In this document: positions 33,781 to 44,687 of the stretch, piece by piece | How the letters are laid out: every line of letters begins with the position of its first letter | How positions within the stretch are numbered: position 1 is the first letter of the stretch | Source: Paraburkholderia agricolaris | Lineage (GTDB): Bacteria; Pseudomonadota; Gammaproteobacteria; Burkholderiales; Burkholderiaceae | Assembly (NCBI RefSeq): GCF_009455635.1 | Contig: NZ_QPER01000001.1 | Coordinates: 4,526,001 to 4,590,000 of the forward strand | Direction of reading: 5' to 3' | DNA: 64,000 nucleotides | Made by a program: the position numbers and the translations under genes | The notes under the pieces: generated by a model | Database searches by the model: none | What the model saw: the letters and a program-made list of their open reading frames with translations, nothing else | Told to the model about the DNA's origin: nothing

Positions 33781-34530
33781 ATGCAGACAACAGTCAGTCT
33801 ATGGCCGCTCATTGGCGTGGCCGTCATCATCGTCGGCTTTTTATTACGGTTCAATCCGATGTTGATCGTGGCGGTTGCCGCGATCGTCACCGGTCTGGCC
33901 GCGCACTTCCCGCCCGAAAAGATCCTCGCCGAAATCGGCACCGGCTTCATCAAGACCCGCAATATTCCGCTGATCATCCTGCTGCCGCTGGCCGTGATCG
34001 GTCTGCTGGAGCGGCATGGCCTGCGCGAGCGCGCGCAGGCGTGGATCGGCGGCATCAAGGCCGCGACCGCGGGACGTTTGCTGATCGTCTATCTGCTGGT
34101 GCGCGAGCTGACCGCCGCTGTCGGCCTGACCGGTCTTGGCGGTCATCCGCAGATGGTGCGTCCGCTGATCGCACCGATGGCCGAAGGCGCGACTGAAACG
34201 CGCTTCGGCAAAATCAGCGACGCGGTTCGCTTCAAGCTGCGCGCCTTCTCCGCGGCGACCGACAACGTCGGCCTGTTCTTCGGCGAGGACATCTTCGTCG
34301 CGTTCGGCGCAATCGTGCTGATGACGACCTTCCTGAAAGAAGCGGGCATCGTCGTCGAGCCGATTCACGTGGCCGTCTGGGGCATCCCGACCGCGATTTG
34401 CGCATTCATCGTTCACGGCTTCCGCCTCTATCTGCTCGACCGCAGGCTCGAGCGCGAACTGCGCGGCAATGCCGCAGCGAACACCGCCTCCATTTCGCCG
34501 ACGCAACCCGCCGCTGGAGACAAAGCATGA
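33781..34530 (+). CDS. DUF969 membrane protein (putative 5-oxoproline transport component)
   Basis: A 249-residue integral membrane protein with about six hydrophobic helices, e.g. LWPLIGVAVIIVGFLL, MLIVAVAAIVTGLAAHF and IPLIILLPLAVIGLLERHGL. It belongs to DUF969, which nearly always pairs with DUF979 next to pxp genes; the pair is presumed to form a permease, though transport has not been shown. The ATG at 33781 has GGAG six bases before it. Its stop overlaps the start of the DUF979 gene (ATGA). Confidence 0.85.
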   Translation: MQTTVSLWPLIGVAVIIVGFLLRFNPMLIVAVAAIVTGLAAHFPPEKILAEIGTGFIKTRNIPLIILLPLAVIGLLERHGLRERAQAWIGGIKAATAGRLLIVYLLVRELTAAVGLTGLGGHPQMVRPLIAPMAEGATETRFGKISDAVRFKLRAFSAATDNVGLFFGEDIFVAFGAIVLMTTFLKEAGIVVEPIHVAVWGIPTAICAFIVHGFRLYLLDRRLERELRGNAAANTASISPTQPAAGDKA

Positions 34531-35483
34531 CGCTCACGATTACCTATCTGTTCTGGCTGCTGGGCGTGGTGCTGCTCGTCATCGGCGGCATGATCGTCAC
34601 GGACAAGGAGCATCCGCGCCGCTTCACCGCCGGCGGCTTCTGGATTCTTTACGCACTGATCTTCCTGATCGGCGACAAGCTGCCGCCCTCCGTGGTCGGT
34701 GTGCTGGTGATCGTGATGGCGCTGGCTGCGGGCTTCGGCGGTGTGACCGCGGCCAAGCCGAAGCTGCTGTCACTCGAAGCACGCAAGGCTAGCGCCGCGC
34801 GGCTGGGCAACAAGCTGTTCGTACCCGCGCTGACGATTCCGGTCGTCACCGTGCTCATTACGCTGTCGGCCAGCCATCTGATCTTCGGCGGCATACCGTT
34901 GATCGAGAAGGCCAATGTCACACTGATCGGCTTCGGCATCGGCTGCGTGATCGCGCTGGCGATTGCCTGCGTGATGACGCGCGATACCGTCGGCCAGTCG
35001 ATGAAAGAAGCGCGCCGCCTGGTCGATGCATTGTCGTGGGCAGCGGTGCTCCCGCAAATGCTCGGCATGCTCGGCCTCGTGTTCTCGGACGCCGGCGTCG
35101 GCAAGGCGGTCGCTCACGTGACCACGGCCTATATCAGCCTTGACTACCGTTTTATCGCCGTGGCTGTGTACTGCATCGGCATGGCGCTCTTCACGATGGT
35201 GATGGGCAACGGTTTCGCCGCATTTCCAGTGATGACGGGCGGCGTCGGCGTGCCGATTCTGGTCGGCGTGTTTCACGGCAATCCGGCGGTGATGGTCGCG
35301 ATCGGCATGTTCTCGGGCTACTGCGGCACGCTGATGACACCAATGGCCGCGAACTTCAACATGGTGCCGGCGGCGCTGCTGGAATTGCCGGACAAGAATG
35401 CGGTGATCAAGGTGCAGGTGCCGACCGCATTGACCTTGCTGGTCGTGAATATCTTCCTGCTGAATTTCCTGATGTTCCTGTAG
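34527..35483 (+). CDS. DUF979 membrane protein (putative permease partner)
   Basis: A 318-residue membrane protein with about eight to nine helices, starting MTLTITYLFWLLGVVLLVIGGMIVTDKEHPRRF, with conserved GNGFAAFPVMTGGVGVPILV and SGYCGTLMTPMAANFNMVPAALL. The polar, Gly-rich re-entrant-like segments resemble those of ion-coupled carboxylate transporters. The start overlaps the DUF969 stop, fixing the frame despite open sequence upstream. No pyrrolidone-carboxylate peptidase gene follows, although it often ends this cluster. Confidence 0.85.
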   Translation: MTLTITYLFWLLGVVLLVIGGMIVTDKEHPRRFTAGGFWILYALIFLIGDKLPPSVVGVLVIVMALAAGFGGVTAAKPKLLSLEARKASAARLGNKLFVPALTIPVVTVLITLSASHLIFGGIPLIEKANVTLIGFGIGCVIALAIACVMTRDTVGQSMKEARRLVDALSWAAVLPQMLGMLGLVFSDAGVGKAVAHVTTAYISLDYRFIAVAVYCIGMALFTMVMGNGFAAFPVMTGGVGVPILVGVFHGNPAVMVAIGMFSGYCGTLMTPMAANFNMVPAALLELPDKNAVIKVQVPTALTLLVVNIFLLNFLMFL

Positions 35484-35696
35484 GACTGTTGGCCAGGCCA
35501 CGCGAGAAGTACCGGTATCGCACCGGATTGTCGCGCTGGCCGGCGTAGTTCCATAAACCGTGGCAAATGGACGCCGCCGAATTCGGAGGCGTCCGATCGT
35601 CAGGAACGGGGCCAAAACATAAGCTGGTGGATGGTCTCCCATCCACACGCGCCGGCGCGGGCACCGCATGCCGCTGGCGCTTTCCAGCAGGCCCTC

Positions 35697-37502
35697 ATGG
35701 AACATCAACCTCAATCCGATACCGCGAGCACCGGTACGCCACCCTCCGCTTACCTCGCCTCGGTGCTCGACGCCGCGCTCGAAGAACACCTGGCTGGCCG
35801 GCTCGATTCCGCTGAACCGCTCTATCGCGAAGCCCTCGTGCTCGATCCCGCACAGGCCCAAGCGCTGCACTACTTCGGCGTGCTCCAGCATCAGCGCGGC
35901 AACCACAGCTTCGCTGCGGAACTGATGAGCGAGGCGCTCAAGCTCGATCGCACCAATGCCGCCTGCTGGAGTAACCGCGGCCTCGTGGCCGCCGCCCTCG
36001 GCCATCCGCAGGAGGCCATGATCTGCTACGACCAGGCGTTGCAGTTGCAGCCGGATTTCGCCGACGCGCGCAACAACTTCGGTGTCGCGCTGCAGGCGCA
36101 AGGCGCGTTCGACGAAGCAATCGGGCAATATCGCCTGGCGCTTGCCGCGAACCCGCTATTCATCGACGCGCTTCTGAACCTCGGCACGGCGTTCAGCAAG
36201 CTCGACCGCTATGACGAAGCACTGGTGTGTTATCAGGACGTGCTGACACTCGACCCGCAATCGGCGGAAGCGCACTTTAACGCGGGCAATGCACACACCG
36301 CGCAGCGCAATCACAGCGCTGCCATTGCCAGCTTTCAACAAGCGCTGCTGTTGCGCCCCAGTTACGCCGAAGCGCATGTCAACCTCGGCAGCGTGATCGG
36401 CAAGCTCGGCGACTACGCCGGCGCCGAAGCCCATTATCGGCAGGCAGTCGCGCTCAAGCCGAACCCAACCAATCTGGTTTGCCTTGGCGGCTCGCTTGGC
36501 GCGCAAGGCCGTCTCGACGAGGAAGAAGGTCCCTACCGCCATGCGCTGGCGCTTGACCCCGACTACGCAGACGCGCATCAGAACCTCGCGTGGCTGTTGC
36601 TCAAGCGCGGCGATTACAAGCAGGGTTGGGCGGAGTTTGCAAAGCGCTGGCGCAAGCGCGACTACGAAGCGATCGCGGTGCCGAACGTCGCCGAATGGCA
36701 TGGCGAGCCGCTCGACGGGCGCCGCCTGTTGGTGATCGGCGAACAGGGTTTCGGCGATCACTTCCAGTTCCTACGCTACGCGCGTGAACTCGAACAACGC
36801 GGCGCCACGGTGGATCTCTGTGTTCGCGAGCCGCTGCTGCCGCTGGTCGGGCGCATTCCTGGCGTGCATCGCGCGTTCAGTGGCAAGCCCGATAGCGAGT
36901 ATGACTTCTGGGTGCCGCTGATGAGCGTGCCGTCGTGCGTCGGCACCGAACTGTCGACCATTCCCGCTGCCGTGCCGTACATGTTCGCCGACAAGGCGAA
37001 GATCAAGACATGGCGCAAACGGGTGGCTGCAGCCGACCAATCGAAACGCAAAGTGGGTCTGGTGTGGGCCGGCAGTCCGACATTTGGCAACGATCGTTAT
37101 CGGTCGGTGGTTCTGGCCGACCTGGCCGCGCTAGGCGAGGTGAAAAACATTGCCTGGTACCCGCTGCAGAAAGGCCCGGCGCACGATCAGCTGGCCGATG
37201 CGCCCAAAACTTTCCGGCCCCACGATTTCACCGCCGATCTGCACAACTTCGACGACACCGCCGCGCTCATCATGAATCTCGATCTGGTGATTGCGGTGGA
37301 CACTGGCGTGGCCCACCTTGCTGCCGCGCTGGGAAAACCGGTCTGGGTGCTCCTGCCCGCCAACTCGGACTGGCGCTGGCTCGAAGAGCGCAGCGATTCG
37401 CCGTGGTATCCGACCATGAAACTATTCCGGCAGACGGCCTTGGGCGATTGGGCGCAGGTGGTCAAGCGGGTGTCGGAAGAATTACGCGACACTGGGCCTT
37501 AA
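35697..37502 (+). CDS. TPR-repeat protein with GT9-like C-terminal domain
   Basis: A 601-residue soluble protein. Residues about 20-320 are eight to nine tetratricopeptide repeats (e.g. ARNNFGVALQAQGAFDEAIGQYRLALAANP and AHVNLGSVIGKLGDYAGAEAHYRQAVALKP). From about 345 a glycosyltransferase-like domain follows (LLVIGEQGFGDHFQFLRYARELEQRG, VGLVWAGSPTFGNDRYRS, LDLVIAVDTGVAHLAAALGKPVWVLLP), as in ADP-heptose/SPINDLY-type proteins. It may glycosylate proteins or envelope glycans. The ATG at 35697 follows AGCAGG; an upstream ATG at 35631 remains possible. Confidence 0.8.
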   Translation: MEHQPQSDTASTGTPPSAYLASVLDAALEEHLAGRLDSAEPLYREALVLDPAQAQALHYFGVLQHQRGNHSFAAELMSEALKLDRTNAACWSNRGLVAAALGHPQEAMICYDQALQLQPDFADARNNFGVALQAQGAFDEAIGQYRLALAANPLFIDALLNLGTAFSKLDRYDEALVCYQDVLTLDPQSAEAHFNAGNAHTAQRNHSAAIASFQQALLLRPSYAEAHVNLGSVIGKLGDYAGAEAHYRQAVALKPNPTNLVCLGGSLGAQGRLDEEEGPYRHALALDPDYADAHQNLAWLLLKRGDYKQGWAEFAKRWRKRDYEAIAVPNVAEWHGEPLDGRRLLVIGEQGFGDHFQFLRYARELEQRGATVDLCVREPLLPLVGRIPGVHRAFSGKPDSEYDFWVPLMSVPSCVGTELSTIPAAVPYMFADKAKIKTWRKRVAAADQSKRKVGLVWAGSPTFGNDRYRSVVLADLAALGEVKNIAWYPLQKGPAHDQLADAPKTFRPHDFTADLHNFDDTAALIMNLDLVIAVDTGVAHLAAALGKPVWVLLPANSDWRWLEERSDSPWYPTMKLFRQTALGDWAQVVKRVSEELRDTGP

Positions 37503-37620
37503 GGACGACGGCGCTGCGCGCCAGCATGTAGGCGCGCAACAACTTGTTGATGCGCGTCTGATAGCCAGCGCCCTGCTCTTTGAACCGGTTCAGCACATCC
37601 GCAGCATGGCTCGGCGACAC

Positions 37621-38764
37621 TCATCCCGCATCGACCACGAACCCGTGCTGCCGCAGCAGTTGCAGCACACCCTTGCGGCCGCCCAGATGCAAGGCGCCGA
37701 TCGCCACGAACACCGGCTTGTTCGGCCCGGCGATCAGCAGCATCCGCGACACGAAGCGCCGGTTACGCTCGTACACGATCTTGTTGTCGATCGAATCGGA
37801 GACGCGCTTGTCGCGCGCCAGCTTTTCGGACTTCGCGGCCTGCCAGGCCGCAATCGCGTCGGCATCTCCCACGCGCCACAACCGATGCAGCGTCTTCACA
37901 TCGTCGACATTTTCCGCGGGTGTCTGCACCAGGTCCTGCGCGAGCATTTCGCGCTGTTGCGCGAGCGTAAGCCCAGTGAATGCGCGCATCTGCTGATGCA
38001 GCGTCTCGAGGCCGACGATCTTGCCGCGCGTCCTGATATACACGTTCTGCAACTGCGCTTCCGTGCCGTACTCGGTCTGCAAACCGGCGCTCAACGAATC
38101 GTAGGTTTCGACCACCAATGACGCGAGCCACGGCCGCATCTTCTTGATTTCATCCAGCGCCGCGGGATTGCCGCGCAGGCGCGCGGCCAGTTTGTGCCAC
38201 AAAGGCTCGGGTAACAGACCCGGCAAGCAGTCCCGGCGGCACACCCCGTACTTCGACACGTCGTCTTGCGAGACCAGCAGTTCGTCGGGGGAGAGTTCGA
38301 GCGCCAGGGTCGGCGAGGCGATCAGCGCGCCGAGAATCGGTGCGCGGAACGGCTGCTGGGGCGGATAGTCGGCGGGGTCGCCGACGTGCAACGTGCCAAG
38401 CACGTAGATGGTCGTAGTGCCGCGGGTCGCGACATAGAACGGCATGCGCGCCGGTTGCAAACGCACCGGCCCGCTCGCGGTAGTGCCCGGCGTGGCGGGC
38501 GGGGGATTGAAACCCGGCAGGGTGGCGCGCGGCGGCGCCGGCAGATTGGGCACCGGCATTGCCGGCCGCCCTGCCTGAGCAGGCGTATTGGCGGCTGCCC
38601 CGGCGGCATGTGCGACGCCGACTGGTGCCACGCTCAAATGAAAAACAGCACAAACGCCGAGGAGCGCGGCACCGGTCAGTGCACGCGCTCCCCAGCGCCG
38701 CGCGGAAGCAACGTGGCGGCCGTCATCACGCGAGCGGCGCGTAAGACGACGCGCCGCCACTGCA

Positions 38765-38772
<8 letters not shown>
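37621..38772 (-). CDS. TraB/GumN-family protein
   Basis: A 383-residue protein with an N-terminal signal/TM segment (ALTGAALLGVCAVFHLSVAPVGVAHA), a Pro/Ala-rich linker (about 60-105) and a TraB/GumN domain with the diagnostic GTLHVGD near the start, GLETLHQQM in the middle and FVAIGALHLGGRKGVLQLL at the end. The family shares a fold with Tiki/PrgY putative metalloproteases; the function here is unknown. The ATG at 38772 overlaps the end of dppF by eight bases (ATGCCTGA), so it is coupled to the dipeptide transporter. Confidence 0.85.
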
Positions 38773-39780
<1,008 letters not shown>

Positions 39781-39784
<4 letters not shown>

Positions 39785-40785
39785 CGTGCGCCTCCATGGG
39801 TGTGAACGTTGGCGTCGCCGCTCAGGTTCAGGGGTTTGATGCAGCGCACGCGCGCCACTTCGGCGTGACCTTGCATCGGCGCCAACGCGGGGCGCGCCTT
39901 CATGCAATCGTCGACCACGTACTTGCAGCGCGGCGCGAAGAGACAGCCTTTGGGACGGTCGTCACGCCCCGGCACCATGCCCGGCAGCGCGGCGAGCCGC
40001 ACCGCGCCCACATTGTGCTCGGGAATTGCCGCCAGCAACGCCTCCGTGTACGGATGATGGGGCGCGGCGAAGATATCCGGCACGCGGTTGGTTTCGATCA
40101 CTTCGCCAGCGTACATGACCGCGACACGCTGCGCGACCTCGGACACCACGGCCAGATCGTGCGAGATCAGCACGAGCGCCATGCCGCGTTCCTTCTGCAG
40201 CTTGATCAGCAGCTCCATGATCTGCGCCTGGATCGTCACGTCGAGCGCGGTGGTCGGCTCATCGGCGATCAGCAGCTTCGGGTTGCAGGCAATCGCCATC
40301 GCGATCATCACGCGCTGGTTCATGCCGCCCGACATCTGATGCGGGAACGAGCCGATACGGCCTTTCGGGTCGGGAATGCCGACCTGGTCGAGCAACTCCA
40401 GCGCGCGTTTGTCCAGTGCGCTGCCGCGCAGACCTTCGTGCAGCTTGAGCACTTCCTTGATCTGATAGCCGACCGTGTAGCTCGGATTCAGACTGGTGAG
40501 CGCGTCCTGGAACACCATCGCGATGTCTTTGCCGATGATCTTGCGGCGCTCGCGCGCGCTTGCCTTCAGCAGATTCTTGCCGTTGAAGGTGACTTCGTCC
40601 GCGGTGACTTTGCCCGGCGCGTCGATCAGGCCCATCAGCGCCATCATCGTTACGCTCTTGCCCGAACCCGATTCGCCGACCACGCCGACCACTTCACCCG
40701 GCGCGACATCGAGGTTGATCCGGTCAACGGCGGGCAGGCCGTTGAAATTCACCGCCAGATTGCGGATGGTCAATAAACTGGTCAT
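39781..40785 (-). CDS. dppD: Dipeptide ABC transporter ATP-binding protein DppD
   Basis: A 334-residue ABC ATPase with Walker [17 protein letters not shown], signature [16 protein letters not shown], Walker [15 protein letters not shown] and the C-terminal oligopeptide extension ([11 protein letters not shown]). It pairs with DppF at the cytoplasmic face. The start follows the dppC stop closely and the stop overlaps dppF by four bases. Confidence 0.94.
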
Positions 40786-40786
40786 T

Positions 40787-41704
40787 TCAGGCCATCCGTT
40801 TCAGTTTGGGATCGAGTGCGTCGCGCAGCCCGTCGCCGAGCAGATTGATTGCGAGCACCGAGATCAGGATGGAAAGACCCGGCATCGTGACGATCCACCA
40901 GGCGCTGTCGATATAGTCGCGCGCCGAGGCCAGCATCGCGCCCCACTCCGCCGAAGGCGGTTGCACGCCGAGACCGAGAAAGCCGAGCGCCGCGGCATCG
41001 AGAATCGCCGACGAAAAGCCCAGCGTAGCCTGCACGATCAACGGCGCGGTGCAGTTCGGCAGCACTTGCGAGAACATCAACCGCAGCGTGCTCGCGCCAG
41101 CCACGCGCGAAGCCGTCACATACTCTTTCTGCAATTCGCCTTGCGCCGAAGCACGCGTCAAACGCACATAGCCCGGCAACGCGACGATCGCAATCGCCAG
41201 CATCGTGTTGACGAGACCCGGACCGATGATCGCGACCACGGCAACGGCGAGCAGCAGCGAGGGCAACGCGAGCAGCACGTCCATGATGCGCATGATCGGC
41301 GTGTCGGCCCACTTCTCGAAGAATGCCGCGATCAGACCGAGCACGATGCCCGGAATCAGCGCCAGCACCACCGAGACGAAGCCGATCCAGAACGACAGGC
41401 GCGCGCCGTACATCAAGCGCGAGAGGATGTCGCGGCCCGCTTCGTCGGTGCCGAGAATGAACTTCCAGTTGCCGCCGTCGAGCCATGCGGGCGGAATCTT
41501 GACGAAGTCGCGATACTGCTCGATCGGGCTATGCGGCGCGATCAACGGCGCGAAGATCGCGATGAAGATCAACGTCAGTACAACGATGCCGGCGCCGACC
41601 GCGCCACGGTTGCGTGAGAAATTCGCCCAGAATTCACGGGCGGCTATTGCGCGGCCACTGGGGGGTGTGACCGACTGGGGGACTGTGTTTTGAATGTCTG
41701 CCAT
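40787..41704 (-). CDS. dppC: Dipeptide ABC transporter permease DppC
   Basis: A 305-residue inner-membrane permease with a short cytoplasmic N-terminus, about six TM helices and the EAA-type loop that contacts the ATPases ([25 protein letters not shown]). An N-terminal OppC segment ([20 protein letters not shown]) is diagnostic. It lies between dppB and dppD with gaps of a few bases. Confidence 0.95.
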   Translation of the reverse strand: MADIQNTVPQSVTPPSGRAIAAREFWANFSRNRGAVGAGIVVLTLIFIAIFAPLIAPHSPIEQYRDFVKIPPAWLDGGNWKFILGTDEAGRDILSRLMYGARLSFWIGFVSVVLALIPGIVLGLIAAFFEKWADTPIMRIMDVLLALPSLLLAVAVVAIIGPGLVNTMLAIAIVALPGYVRLTRASAQGELQKEYVTASRVAGASTLRLMFSQVLPNCTAPLIVQATLGFSSAILDAAALGFLGLGVQPPSAEWGAMLASARDYIDSAWWIVTMPGLSILISVLAINLLGDGLRDALDPKLKRMA

Positions 41705-41710
41705 GGCCAG

Positions 41711-42721
41711 TTACCTCGTATGGCGAATGCGCGGGTTCAGCACGCCGTACAACAGATCGACGACGAGGTTCACAACGATCACCAGCGTAGCGATCATCAG
41801 GATACCGCCCTGCACCACGGGATAATCACGCCGGCCGATCGCGTCGATCAGCCACTTGCCGATACCCGGCCACGAAAACAGCGTCTCGGTCAGCACCGCG
41901 CCGGCCAGCAGCGTGCCGACCTGCAGGCCGATCACGGTCACGACCGGAATCAGCGCGTTACGCAACGCATGCACGACGATCACGCGCGCGGGCGACAAGC
42001 CCTTCGCGCGTGCCGTGCGGATGTAATCCTCGCGCAGCACTTCGAGCATCGACGAACGCGTCATGCGCGCGACGACCGCCAGCGGAATCGTGCCGAGCAC
42101 GATGGCCGGCAGGATCAGATGGCTAAGCGCGGATTTGAACGCGCCTTCATCGGTGGACATGAACGCGTCGATCAGCATGAAACCGGTCACATGCGGAATG
42201 TCGTATTCGACCGCGATGCGGCCCGACACCGGCGTCCAGCCGAGATCCACGGAAAAGAACATGATGAGGATCAAACCCCACCAGAAGATCGGCATTGAGT
42301 AGCCGGTCAGCGCCGTGCCCATCACGCCGTGATCGACCACCGTGCCGCGCCTCAAGGCCGCGAACACACCCGCCGGCAAGCCGACGATCAGTGCGAACAG
42401 CATCGCGCAGAACCCCAGTTCAACAGTGGCGGGAAAACGTGCGAGGAATTCGCCCATCACGCTGGTATTGGTGATGATCGAGGTGCCGAGGTCGCCATGC
42501 ATGGCGCGGCCAACATAGTGGATGTACTGCATGGGCAAGGACTCGTCGAGCCCGAGGCGATGCAGCGCGGCGGCATGCATGGCGGGATCGACGCCGCGCT
42601 CGCCCATCATCACTTCGATGGGGTCGCCCGGGATCAGGTGAATCAGCGCAAACGCGAGGATCGTGATGCCGATGAAGGTCGGTATCACCATGCCGATGCG
42701 GCGCAAAACGAAGCGGAACAT
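41711..42721 (-). CDS. dppB: Dipeptide ABC transporter permease DppB
   Basis: A 336-residue permease starting MFRFVLRRIGMVIPTFIGITILAFALIHLIPGDP, the OppB/DppB N-terminal signature, with a large periplasmic loop, about six TM helices, and the EAA loop (EDYIRTARAKGLSPARVIVVHALRNALIPVVTVIGLQ). It follows dppA after a 132-bp gap that holds no gene. Confidence 0.95.
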   Translation of the reverse strand: MFRFVLRRIGMVIPTFIGITILAFALIHLIPGDPIEVMMGERGVDPAMHAAALHRLGLDESLPMQYIHYVGRAMHGDLGTSIITNTSVMGEFLARFPATVELGFCAMLFALIVGLPAGVFAALRRGTVVDHGVMGTALTGYSMPIFWWGLILIMFFSVDLGWTPVSGRIAVEYDIPHVTGFMLIDAFMSTDEGAFKSALSHLILPAIVLGTIPLAVVARMTRSSMLEVLREDYIRTARAKGLSPARVIVVHALRNALIPVVTVIGLQVGTLLAGAVLTETLFSWPGIGKWLIDAIGRRDYPVVQGGILMIATLVIVVNLVVDLLYGVLNPRIRHTR

Positions 42722-42853
42722 GGTTCGTCCCTATGGTCTTGATGAAGAAAAAACGCAACCGGCGACGAGGGCTTGTGACCCCGGCCGCCGGACCATTTCG
42801 ACCAGTTTTCTAACCGTGCGAAAAGCTACTGCGTAAGCTTGACTGTATTACCT

Positions 42854-44482
42854 TTACTTGACGCTGACGCCGTCGAAGCGCGCATAACCGAGCGGCTCGA
42901 TACGCATGTCGACCACCTTCTTGCTGACAGGCTGGTACACGGTCGAGTGAGCAATCGGCGAGAACGGCAGTTGCTGCGCGAAAATCTGTTGCGCCTGCAT
43001 GTAGGCCGTCGTGCGTGCACCCTGATCGGACGTGACGCGTCCCTTCTGGATCAGATCGTCGAACGGCTTGTAGCACCACTTCGAGAAGTTGTTGCCGTTC
43101 ACCGCTTCGCAACCGAGCAACGTGCCGAGCCAGTTGTCCGGATCGCCGTTGTCGCCGGTCCAGCCGATCAGCATCGTGTCGTCTTCGCCTGCGTGAGCGC
43201 GCTTGATGTATTCGCCCCATTCATACGTGACGATCTTCGCCTTCACGCCGATCTTGGCCCAGTCGGCCTGGATCATTTCCGCCATCAGACGGGCGTTCGG
43301 GTTGTACGCGCGTTGCACCGGCATCGCCCACAGCGTGATGTCGAAGCCATTCGGATAACCGGCCTTGGCCAGCAGCGCCTTGGCCTTGTCAGGATCGTAG
43401 GACGCGCTCTTCAGGTTCTTGTCGTACGACCATTGGGTCGGCGGCATCGGGTTCGTCGCGGCCTGGCCTGCGCCTTGATACACCGACTCGATGATCGCCT
43501 TCTTGTTGATCGCCATGTCGAGCGCCTGACGCACTTCGACCTTGTCGACCGGCTTGTGCGTCACGTTGTATGCGAGGTAGCCAAGGTTGAAGCCCGGCTG
43601 CGACGGCATCGCGATATTCGCTTCAGCCTTCAGCGGCGCGATGTCGGCCGGACGCGGATAGCTCATCACCTGGCATTCGTCGCGCTTGATCTTCTGTACG
43701 CGCACACCGGCGTCCGGCGTGATCGAGAAGATCAGCTTCGAGATCTTCACGTCGTTCGGCTTCCAGTAATCCGGATTGCCATCGAAACGGATCGTCGCGT
43801 CTTTCGTGTAGCTGCGGAAGATGAACGGGCCCGTGCCGACCGGATACTGGTTGATATCGGCGGCCTTGCCGGCCTTCAGCAGTTGATCGCCATATTCGGC
43901 CGACAGAATCGACGCGTATTCCATCGCCATGTTCTGGATGAACGGCGCGTTGACTTCCTTCAGCGTGAACTTGACCGTGTACGGATCGACCTTTTCGACG
44001 CTGGTGATCAGCTTGTCGAGGCCCATGTCCGTGAAGTATGGGAATTGGACCGGGTATGCCTTACGGAACGGCTGATTCGTGTCCAGCATGCGCTGGAACG
44101 TGAACAGGACGTCGTCCGCATTGAATTCGCGCGTCGGCTTGAAGAACGACGTGGTCTGGAACTTCACGCCATGACGCAGATGGAAGGTGTAGGTCTTGCC
44201 GTCTGCGGAAACATCCCACTTTTCGGCGAGGCCCGGCTCGACCTTGGTGCCGCCGCGCTCGAATTCGACGAGACGGTTATAGACGGTGAACGTATTCGCC
44301 GTGAAGTCGGTGCCCGTGGTGTATTGGGCCGGATCGAAACCCGCGGGGCTGCCTTCTGAGCAGTAAACGAGGGTTTTGTTCGGAATCTCGGCACGCGCGA
44401 TATTTGCGCCCACCATCGATGCCGCTGCAGCTGCGACGAGCGTCGTAACACGCGCGGCGCGCAACAGATTGTTTTGCTTCAT
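42854..44482 (-). CDS. dppA: Dipeptide-binding protein DppA, copy 1
   Basis: A 542-residue periplasmic solute-binding protein of family 5 (SBP_bac_5). The signal peptide (ARVTTLVAAAAASMVGANIARA) precedes KTLVYCSEGSPAGFDPAQYTTGTDF, the lobe I binding region typical of DppA. Later motifs include NFRGNPDYWK-type FDGNPDYWKPNDVKI and the Cys pair positions expected of the family. It delivers di-/tripeptides to DppBC. It is adjacent to dppB, and a close paralogue lies 205 bp upstream. A GCTGGC-TGAC-GCCAGC hairpin (44501-44516) sits just before its GAGGAAAC ribosome-binding site. Confidence 0.93.
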   Translation of the reverse strand: MKQNNLLRAARVTTLVAAAAASMVGANIARAEIPNKTLVYCSEGSPAGFDPAQYTTGTDFTANTFTVYNRLVEFERGGTKVEPGLAEKWDVSADGKTYTFHLRHGVKFQTTSFFKPTREFNADDVLFTFQRMLDTNQPFRKAYPVQFPYFTDMGLDKLITSVEKVDPYTVKFTLKEVNAPFIQNMAMEYASILSAEYGDQLLKAGKAADINQYPVGTGPFIFRSYTKDATIRFDGNPDYWKPNDVKISKLIFSITPDAGVRVQKIKRDECQVMSYPRPADIAPLKAEANIAMPSQPGFNLGYLAYNVTHKPVDKVEVRQALDMAINKKAIIESVYQGAGQAATNPMPPTQWSYDKNLKSASYDPDKAKALLAKAGYPNGFDITLWAMPVQRAYNPNARLMAEMIQADWAKIGVKAKIVTYEWGEYIKRAHAGEDDTMLIGWTGDNGDPDNWLGTLLGCEAVNGNNFSKWCYKPFDDLIQKGRVTSDQGARTTAYMQAQQIFAQQLPFSPIAHSTVYQPVSKKVVDMRIEPLGYARFDGVSVK

Positions 44483-44656
44483 GTTTCCTCCAAGTTCGAG
44501 GCTGGCTGACGCCAGCGTAGCGCGATATTACTTGAGCTTGGCTCGCCCCAACAAGCGGAGGAAAATACCCCCGTTGACGATCGGAAACAGATAAGGCATA
44601 AGAGCGGCCGCACGCCGGCACTGACCGGAACGTGCGCCGTTGGAGGCGGACCCGGC

Positions 44657-44680
44657 AAAAAAGCGGTCCGCGAACCGTTG
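44657..44680 (-). terminator. Weak terminator or attenuator between the two dppA genes
   Basis: On the minus strand CGGTTCGCGGACCG can fold into a short stem and is followed by six T residues. The GCGGACC segment can instead pair with GGTCCGC at 44646-44652, so two alternative hairpins are possible just after the dppA copy 2 stop. This could lower expression of the downstream genes relative to copy 2. Confidence 0.35.
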
Positions 44681-44687
44681 CTGGCGG

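Noticed and set aside
42839..44359. A 506-codon frame antisense to dppA copy 1
   Set aside because: Shadow of a recognised periplasmic binding protein; a similar shadow occurs over copy 2 because the two are paralogues.
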